From an uncultured cyanobacterium (GTDB lineage Bacteria > Cyanobacteriota > Cyanobacteriia > PCC-6307 > Cyanobiaceae), in contig CAIKWV010000320.1 in assembly GCA_903831165.1 (NCBI GenBank), forward strand, positions 1-12,609: 12,609 nt of DNA, in the 5' to 3' direction. Position 1 is the first letter of the stretch. Each line of letters opens with the position of its first letter. Positions 8,264 through 12,609 of this stretch are shown here, piece after piece. The notes beneath the pieces were generated by a model. It had not been told where the DNA came from. It worked only from the letters and a program-made list of their open reading frames with translations, and did not search any database. A program made the translations under genes and the position numbers.

Positions 8264-8433
8264 CACCCCAGCGACAGCGGTGCTGGCTGCGGCCCTGACC
8301 GCCCACCCAGAGAGAGACAACCCCCTCCAGGGTTATCTGGACATCCCCAGGGCGATCAGCGCCGTATCACGAACCCAGCCCGGGCAGAAAACAAGCGGCG
8401 GCTTGGTCAACGGCCTGGTTCGGGGCCGAGCCC

Positions 8434-10596
8434 TCAGAGCTGAATGTCGCTCTGAAAGGACGGATCGACCTCGGAGGGGAGCTCCAGAACCGGGTCGCTC
8501 GGCACAGGGCCGGCATTCCAGGTACCCGCAGCTGAAGCGACATCACCAGCGGATGCCGTAGCCGCTTCCCTGGCCTCGGACCTCTCTCCGCCCGATTCGG
8601 CATCAGGGCCGCCAGGCATGGGGTCGGGCTCGCTGTCGCTGCCCACGGTGTCAAGACCATGGCCTGCGAGGTCGGGCACTGAGAACCCAACGGGCTCTAT
8701 GGCACCGGTGTCCATCCCGCTGGCTTGAGGCTCACTCACTTCCAACTCACCGGCTGCAAGCTCACTGGCTGCAAGTGGAGTGACCTGAAGCTCATGTGCT
8801 TCTGGCTGACTGGCTTCGAGCCCACTGGCTTCGAGCCCACTGGCTTCGATCTCAAGGGCTTCCTCGCCAGGGTCCTCATCGCCAAGGGATCCGATGGGAT
8901 CGCGTTCGAGACCCTCGCCGTCGGAGCCGTGGTCGCCGTAAGGCACCGCGGTGGCAGCGGACTCCCCGGGAGCAGGCTCGGCAATCGGCGCCGGCGCCGG
9001 CAGGGATGGCCGTACCAGCCGCGGCGCCGGGCTGGTGCCCCGCAGGCCGCGCATCCAGCCGCGACGGGCGATCTCATAGAGCAACAGGGCCGTGGCCACC
9101 GAGGCATTGAGGCTGGGGGTGGCGCCGCGCAGGGGGATCCGCACCAGCTGGTCGCAATTGCGGCGGGTCAGCATCGCCAGCCCATCCCCCTCCGAACCGG
9201 TGACGATCACCAGGGGGCCCTCCAGATCCACCTCCTCCAGGCTGACGTTGCCCTCCTCCGCCAGGCCGATCACCCGGTAGCCCTCGTCCTTGAGGGTTTC
9301 AAGCGAGCGGTTGAGATTGACGACCCGCGCCACCGGCAGGTGCTCCAGCGCTCCGGCAGCCACCTTGGCGACCGAACCGGTGAGGCCGGCATTGCGGCGT
9401 TGGGGCAACACCATGCCGTGGGCACCGAGGGCTTCGGCGCTGCGCACGATCGCGCCCAGATTCTGGGGATCGGTGAGGCCATCGACCGCCAGCAACAGGG
9501 GGGATTCCCCCAGCCCCCGACAACCGTCAATCAGGGTGGCCAGGTCGAGGGTTTCGGCCGCCGCCGGTTGCAGCACGATGCCCTGGTGGACCGCACCGCC
9601 GCTGATCTGGCCGAGGCGCGCCCAGGTCACCTCTTCCACCAGCACGCCGGAGGCCTTGGCGTCACGCAGCAACTGCAGGAATTTGGGGCTGAAGCGCAGC
9701 TCCGGGGTGCACCAGATGCGATGGATCGGCCGGCCGCTCTCCAGGGTGGCCTGGGCCGAATGGCGGCCCCAGACCAGGTCACTCGGTGCGGAAGCAGAAA
9801 AGTTGTCGGACTCGGCAACACCACCGCTGTCGCCGCTGCTCTGATCGCGTTCAAAACGGCGGGGCGCGCCGCCGAACTCAGGGCGCCCCTCCGCGCGCGA
9901 ACCCGGACGGAACAGCACCGGCCGACCAGCGCCGAAGCGGCCAGCACCGGGCCGTGGCCGACGATCGCCGGCGCCTGCCTCTGCCGGCCGACGATCCGAA
10001 GGGCGGCGATCCGCAGGGCGGCGGTCGCTGGGGCGACGATCGCTCAGCGGTCGATCCGAGGGCGCCCGGTCGAAAGCAGGCCGCTCACTGGGACGACGAT
10101 CGCCGAAACGCGCTTCGCCTGGACGGCGTTCGCTGGGGCGCCGGTCCATGGGACGACGATCCGTCGGCCGGCGATCCGATGGGCGTCGATCCGAGCCGGG
10201 GCGACCCTCGCCACGGCCGTCATCGGCTCGACGCGGCAGCGAAGGGCGCGAGGAACTGCGGTCGAGGCGGACCGGTGGGCCGGCGGACTCACCGCCACGG
10301 CGCTCACGGGGGGTCCACTCACCGCTGGGTCGCTCCCGATCGGGGCCGGGGCGATCGCCGGCATAGCGATCGGCATTGAAGCGGCCGGCGGCGCCGTCCC
10401 GGCCGTAGCGGGGCCGCTCGCCGGAGGCGTCAGGGCCGCTGCCCTCCGGGCGCCCCCAGCGCGGCCTGGTGGTGCCTCCCGGCCGGAATGAAGCTCCCAC
10501 CGGTCGTGCGCCGGCACGGTTGCCGGGGGAGCCACCCGCACGGCGCGGGGCCCGATCCGGACGGGAGTCGGGACGGCGATCAGGACGGGGACTCAT
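8434..10596 (-). CDS. rlmB: RlmB/TrmH-type 2'-O-ribose methyltransferase with long tails
   Basis: The 720-residue protein has a SPOUT (SpoU) methyltransferase core, probably making Gm2251 in 23S rRNA. An RNA-binding substrate domain begins at DLVWGRHSAQATLESGRP (273-290). Motif 1 is DGLTDPQNLGAIVRSAEALG (372-391), motif 2 includes LVIVTGSEGDGLAML (462-476), and motif 3 is SLNASVATALLLYEIAR (495-511); together they form the knotted SAM site. Before it lie about 270 residues rich in Arg, Asp, Pro and Gly, with a run of (S/T/A)DRRP pentads at about 135-204. After it lie about 200 acidic residues with ten degenerate pentads (579-628). The RlmB core alone is about 250 residues; tails of this size are likely disordered. 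ATG at 10596 is chosen because it overlaps the mrnC stop by 17 bases and because the frame upstream translates mrnC sequence out of frame. No Shine-Dalgarno sequence precedes it, so translation coupled to mrnC is likely. A tRNA Gm18 role is less likely. Confidence 0.93.
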   Translation of the reverse strand: MSPRPDRRPDSRPDRAPRRAGGSPGNRAGARPVGASFRPGGTTRPRWGRPEGSGPDASGERPRYGRDGAAGRFNADRYAGDRPGPDRERPSGEWTPRERRGGESAGPPVRLDRSSSRPSLPRRADDGRGEGRPGSDRRPSDRRPTDRRPMDRRPSERRPGEARFGDRRPSERPAFDRAPSDRPLSDRRPSDRRPADRRPSDRRPAEAGAGDRRPRPGAGRFGAGRPVLFRPGSRAEGRPEFGGAPRRFERDQSSGDSGGVAESDNFSASAPSDLVWGRHSAQATLESGRPIHRIWCTPELRFSPKFLQLLRDAKASGVLVEEVTWARLGQISGGAVHQGIVLQPAAAETLDLATLIDGCRGLGESPLLLAVDGLTDPQNLGAIVRSAEALGAHGMVLPQRRNAGLTGSVAKVAAGALEHLPVARVVNLNRSLETLKDEGYRVIGLAEEGNVSLEEVDLEGPLVIVTGSEGDGLAMLTRRNCDQLVRIPLRGATPSLNASVATALLLYEIARRGWMRGLRGTSPAPRLVRPSLPAPAPIAEPAPGESAATAVPYGDHGSDGEGLERDPIGSLGDEDPGEEALEIEASGLEASGLEASQPEAHELQVTPLAASELAAGELEVSEPQASGMDTGAIEPVGFSVPDLAGHGLDTVGSDSEPDPMPGGPDAESGGERSEAREAATASAGDVASAAGTWNAGPVPSDPVLELPSEVDPSFQSDIQL
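8716..8865 (-). repeat. Ten-copy degenerate 15-base tandem repeat in the rlmB 3' end
   Basis: On the plus strand the 150 bases divide exactly into ten 15-base units resembling cccactggcttcgag. The best-conserved run is 8806-8850, where three successive units differ at only a few positions; 8746-8775 is another near-identical pair. On the coding strand the units read EEALE, IEASG, LEASG, LEASQ, PEAHE, LQVTP, LAASE, LAAGE, LEVSE and PQASG, so the repeat keeps frame and stays acidic. Expansion by slippage or unequal recombination is the simplest origin. Confidence 0.85.
9985..10194 (-). repeat. DRRP pentad repeat region in the rlmB 5' part
   Basis: About 14 units of (S/T/A/P)-D/E-R-R/A-P lie at RlmB residues 135-204, with the motif DRRP occurring nine times there and related forms (SERRP, SERP, DRAP, DRPL) between. 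At DNA level the 15-base period is visible as recurring gacgatcc/gcgatccg blocks on the plus strand. The units are more diverged in DNA than in protein, which fits an older repeat than the one in the 3' end. Confidence 0.8.
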
Positions 10597-11041
10597 GGGA
10601 GGAGGGACACAAGGTGGGTGGGGGTTCCTCCAGCTGATCCAGCAGCTCGGCCAGCCGCCCCGGATTGCGAAGAAAGAGCCATCCCAGCATGGTCTCAAAT
10701 CCCGTGGCCTGCCCATAGGTGGCGGCATTCCCCCTTCGGGGTCCGCGACCGGCCCGATTGCGACCCCGGCGCACCTGCTCCAGTTCGTCGTCCCGCAGCA
10801 GCCCCTCCAGGCGCTTGAGCGCCCGGGCCTGGGCCTCGGCCTTGACCTCGTCGACCACGGCGCGATGCAGGTCAGCACTGCGTCCTGGGCTGGCGCAGAG
10901 GCGCAGTCTCTGGTGCAGATCCCAGACCGCATCCCCCAGCCAGGCCAGCTGCAGGGCACCGAGATCGGAAGCTGGACAGGCGGGCTCAATCGCCGCCAAC
11001 CAGCTCCCGGCCGAGGCCTCAGGCCGCGCTGAGGCGGCCAA
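10580..11041 (-). CDS. mrnC: Mini-ribonuclease III
   Basis: A 153-residue protein made of one RNase III catalytic domain and no double-stranded RNA-binding domain, as expected for the mini-III family, which trims 23S rRNA precursor ends as a dimer. The family signature is present: LAWLGDAVWDLHQR (32-45) with the first acidic cluster, RRGRNRAGRG (91-100), YGQATGFETMLGWLFL (109-124) with the catalytic Glu. The reading frame begins at TTG 11039-11041, which lies inside the STAS gene (23-base overlap). An internal TTG at about residue 15 is a second choice. Neither has a clear ribosome binding site, so the start is uncertain and coupling to STAS translation is likely. Its 3' end overlaps the rlmB start, so both 23S rRNA maturation genes appear to be on one message. 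Confidence 0.9.
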   Translation of the reverse strand: MAASARPEASAGSWLAAIEPACPASDLGALQLAWLGDAVWDLHQRLRLCASPGRSADLHRAVVDEVKAEAQARALKRLEGLLRDDELEQVRRGRNRAGRGPRRGNAATYGQATGFETMLGWLFLRNPGRLAELLDQLEEPPPTLCPSSHESPS

Positions 11042-11369
11042 GGGCTGTGTCGAGATCAGGTTGAAGATGCAGGAATTCTTCCAGCCGCACCAGTTTCACG
11101 GTCTGCACCACGCGGGCGTTGCCGACCACCTGGAACTGGCTGCCGGCCTCCTTGCACTGCTTGGCCAACTGCACCAGGGCGCCGAGTCCGGAGGAATCGA
11201 TGAAATCGATGCGGCTCAGATCGATCACCAGCGGCAGCTTGCCATCGCCCTGATGGCTGGCGACGAACTCGTTGAACTGCTTGTCGGAGTAGGCATCCAG
11301 TTGGCCCGTGAAGCTGAACAGCAGGCACTGGGCCTGGCGCTCACAGCCCCCCCGAAGCGAGACGGTCAA
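11019..11369 (-). CDS. Single-domain STAS protein (anti-sigma factor antagonist-like)
   Basis: A 116-residue STAS domain. The hallmark is VIDLSRIDFIDSSGLGAL (48-65), in which the first Ser of DSSG (residue 59) corresponds to the residue phosphorylated by the anti-sigma kinase in SpoIIAA-type proteins. The upstream part (CLLFSFTGQLDAYSDKQF, 15-32) and the C-terminal VKLVRLEEFLHL (91-102) also fit. In this family the unphosphorylated protein binds an anti-sigma factor or similar partner; no kinase or phosphatase gene is near, so the partner must be elsewhere. The only start in frame before the conserved part is TTG at 11367-11369. The gene heads an overlapping series with mrnC and rlmB, after a 151-base gap from carA. 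Confidence 0.88.
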   Translation of the reverse strand: MTVSLRGGCERQAQCLLFSFTGQLDAYSDKQFNEFVASHQGDGKLPLVIDLSRIDFIDSSGLGALVQLAKQCKEAGSQFQVVGNARVVQTVKLVRLEEFLHLQPDLDTALGRLSAA

Positions 11370-11418
11370 TCGCTGAAGGTCAGAGATGGCTCAGCCCCCG
11401 TGGAACGTAGTGGGCTGA

Positions 11419-11449
11419 AGTGTAGTGACGTCTCGGCAAAATGACTCAA
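11419..11449 (-). promoter_or_regulatory. Possible promoter for the STAS-mrnC-rlmB series
   Basis: On the minus strand TTGAGT (plus 11444-11449) is followed after 19 bases by TACACT (plus 11419-11424), 49 bases before the STAS start codon. Both hexamers match four of six consensus bases and the spacing is one or two bases long. It is in the right place, in the gap after carA, but the match is weak. Confidence 0.3.
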
Positions 11450-11520
11450 CCGCCACAGTTCGGCCTTCAACCCTCAAGCGCGGCGCCGAGTCGGCGGACC
11501 CGGCCCCTGCGGCTGGAGCC

Positions 11521-12609
11521 TCAGCGACGTTCCGCCATCAGGGCGGTGAAACGCTGGAAGTGATGGTCGCTGTCGTGGGGACCGGGGCTGGCTTCCGGGT
11601 GGTACTGCACGCCGAAGACGGGCTGATCCAGCATCGCCATCGCCGCCACGGTGCGGTCATTGAGATTGAGATGGGTGACGCTCACCCGGTCGCTGGGCAG
11701 GGACTCGGCGTCGAGGGCGAAGCCATGGTTCTGGCTGGTGATCTCGACCTGGCCAGGGCTGCCACAGGGATGGTTGAGACCGCGATGGCCATAACCGAGC
11801 TTGAAGCTGCGCGCCCCCAGCGCCAGTCCGAGAATCTGATGGCCCAGGCAGATGCCGAACAGGGGCAGCTGGGGCTGTTGCAGCAGATCGCGGGCCAGGG
11901 CGATGCCGCTAGTCACGGCCGCCGGATCACCGGGGCCATTGGAGAGGAACACCCCTTCGGGTTGCTGGTCCAGCACCTGCTCCGCGGTGGCGTCGGCCGG
12001 CAGCACGGTGACGTCGCAGCCATGGGCCACCAGGCGCTCGAGGATGGCCCGCTTGATGCCGAAGTCGATGGCCACCACCCGGTAGGGCGTGGCTGGCTGG
12101 GGCTGGAGACGGGTGTCGAAGCCAGCGCTGCAGAGGCTCGACCAGTGATACGGCTCCTGGGTGCTGACGCCGGCCGCCAGGTTCAGCCCCGCCATCGAGG
12201 GGGCGGAGCGCACCTGGCGCAGCAGCTCGGCGGGGGTGAGACCCTCACTACTGATGATGCCGTTGATGGCCCCACCCTCCCGCAGATGGCGCACCAGGGC
12301 ACGGGTGTCCACGCCGCGGATGCCCACCACCCCGTGGCGTTGCAGCCAGGGCTCGAGGGTCTCCTCAGCCCGCCAGCTGCTGGCCAGCGGCGACAGCTCC
12401 CGGGCGATCACGCCGCGCACATGGGGGTGGCTGGCCTCTAGATCCTGGCTGTTGACGCCGGTGTTGCCCAGTTCCGGATAGGTGAAGGTGACGAGCTGAC
12501 CGGCATAGCTCGGATCCGTCATCACCTCCTGATAGCCGGTCATGCCCGTGTTGAACACCACCTCGCCGACCACCGTGCCCCGGGCGCCGAAGGCCAGACC
12601 ACGCAGCAG
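11521..12609 (-). CDS. carA: Carbamoyl-phosphate synthase small subunit, 5' end missing
   Basis: The frame is open to the window edge (codons at 12574-12609 read [12 protein letters not shown]), so the first 15-25 residues lie outside. CarA hydrolyses glutamine and delivers ammonia to CarB for carbamoyl phosphate, used in arginine and pyrimidine synthesis. The N-terminal domain has [15 protein letters not shown] and the [11 protein letters not shown] block. The C-terminal class I glutamine amidotransferase domain has FLSNGPGDP, the nucleophile Cys in GICLGHQ (codon 11848-11850) and the His-Glu pair in [10 protein letters not shown]. All key residues are present and the stop is at 11521. No carB is in the window. 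The 151-base gap after the stop suggests that the STAS gene has its own promoter. Confidence 0.97.
   Translation of the reverse strand: MLRGLAFGARGTVVGEVVFNTGMTGYQEVMTDPSYAGQLVTFTYPELGNTGVNSQDLEASHPHVRGVIARELSPLASSWRAEETLEPWLQRHGVVGIRGVDTRALVRHLREGGAINGIISSEGLTPAELLRQVRSAPSMAGLNLAAGVSTQEPYHWSSLCSAGFDTRLQPQPATPYRVVAIDFGIKRAILERLVAHGCDVTVLPADATAEQVLDQQPEGVFLSNGPGDPAAVTSGIALARDLLQQPQLPLFGICLGHQILGLALGARSFKLGYGHRGLNHPCGSPGQVEITSQNHGFALDAESLPSDRVSVTHLNLNDRTVAAMAMLDQPVFGVQYHPEASPGPHDSDHHFQRFTALMAERR

Larger units (their letters stand above)
7853..8433. other. Non-coding stretch between rlmB and the DUF1816 gene
   Basis: No convincing gene is visible in this 581-base stretch on either strand. Open frames exist (for example minus 7865-8320 and plus 7963-8298), but their translations are rich in Arg, Gly, Pro and Cys and look like random high-GC reading. 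I looked for the conserved cores of RNase P RNA, tmRNA and SRP RNA and did not find them. It holds three hairpins (listed separately) and three tandem copies of a seven-base unit, ggagccc/ggagccc/ggagcca, at 7936-7956. It presumably contains the 3' end of the rlmB transcript and the promoter of the DUF1816-gatA pair, neither of which I can place. It may also contain decayed coding sequence. Confidence 0.6.

Noticed and set aside
7865..8320. Minus-strand open frame of 151 codons in the rlmB-DUF1816 gap
   Set aside because: Composition is Arg/Gly/Pro/Cys-rich without any pattern; no ribosome binding site. Looks like chance in high GC.
7853..8433. Possible RNase P RNA, tmRNA or SRP RNA in the gap
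   Set aside because: None of the conserved core sequences of these RNAs was found on either strand.
9985..10194. CRISPR-like periodic repeats
   Set aside because: Period is 15 bases with no spacers, in frame with a protein repeat.
8725..10491. Long open frame of 588 codons on the plus strand, opposite rlmB
   Set aside because: It is the mirror of the repeat-rich rlmB gene in high-GC sequence. Its start resembles pentapeptide-repeat text (LTGCK, LTGFE) only because the 15-base repeats have no stop in either strand. The rlmB frame has clear SPOUT motifs.
11425..12441. Open frame of 338 codons opposite carA
   Set aside because: Antisense reading of carA, whose catalytic residues are all in place on the minus strand.

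Overview
The window looks like a chromosomal segment of a GC-rich picocyanobacterium of the Synechococcus/Cyanobium type. Three things point there: the DnaE sequence, whose conserved FAEY|CFN junction is the place where many other cyanobacteria carry the split DnaE intein; a cyanobacterial DUF1816 protein; and the grouping of carA, a STAS protein, mini-RNase III, RlmB, DUF1816, gatA and dnaE on one strand. The assignment is from recognition of protein families; no search was run. Almost all of the sequence is housekeeping.

Layout on the minus strand, in order of transcription: carA (11521 to the window edge, 5' end missing); a single-domain STAS protein (11019-11369); mini-RNase III mrnC (10580-11041); the 2'-O-ribose methyltransferase rlmB (8434-10596); a non-coding gap of 581 bases with strong hairpins (7853-8433); a DUF1816 protein (7583-7852); gatA (6066-7535); a broken multicopper oxidase (5018-5920); dnaE (1305-4874 or from 4826); and the 5' end of nrdJ, a B12-dependent ribonucleotide reductase (1-260). 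The only plus-strand gene is a class I SAM-dependent methyltransferase (412-1233), which is divergent from nrdJ and convergent with dnaE.

The STAS, mrnC and rlmB genes overlap by 23 and 17 bases, so they are probably translated in a coupled way. MrnC and RlmB both act on 23S rRNA in the families to which they belong, which makes this a plausible ribosome-maturation unit. CarA, GatA, DnaE and NrdJ supply carbamoyl phosphate, correctly charged Gln/Asn-tRNA, DNA synthesis and dNTPs.

The unusual parts are two. First, the multicopper oxidase remnant between gatA and dnaE has a clear twin-arginine signal without a usable start codon, two frameshifts (one at a nine-base homopolymer) and no middle cupredoxin domain. 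Second, RlmB has its catalytic core between a long Arg-rich N-terminal tail built on DRRP pentads and an acidic C-terminal tail encoded by ten degenerate 15-base repeats. I do not see a defence system, mobile element, CRISPR array or known RNA gene.
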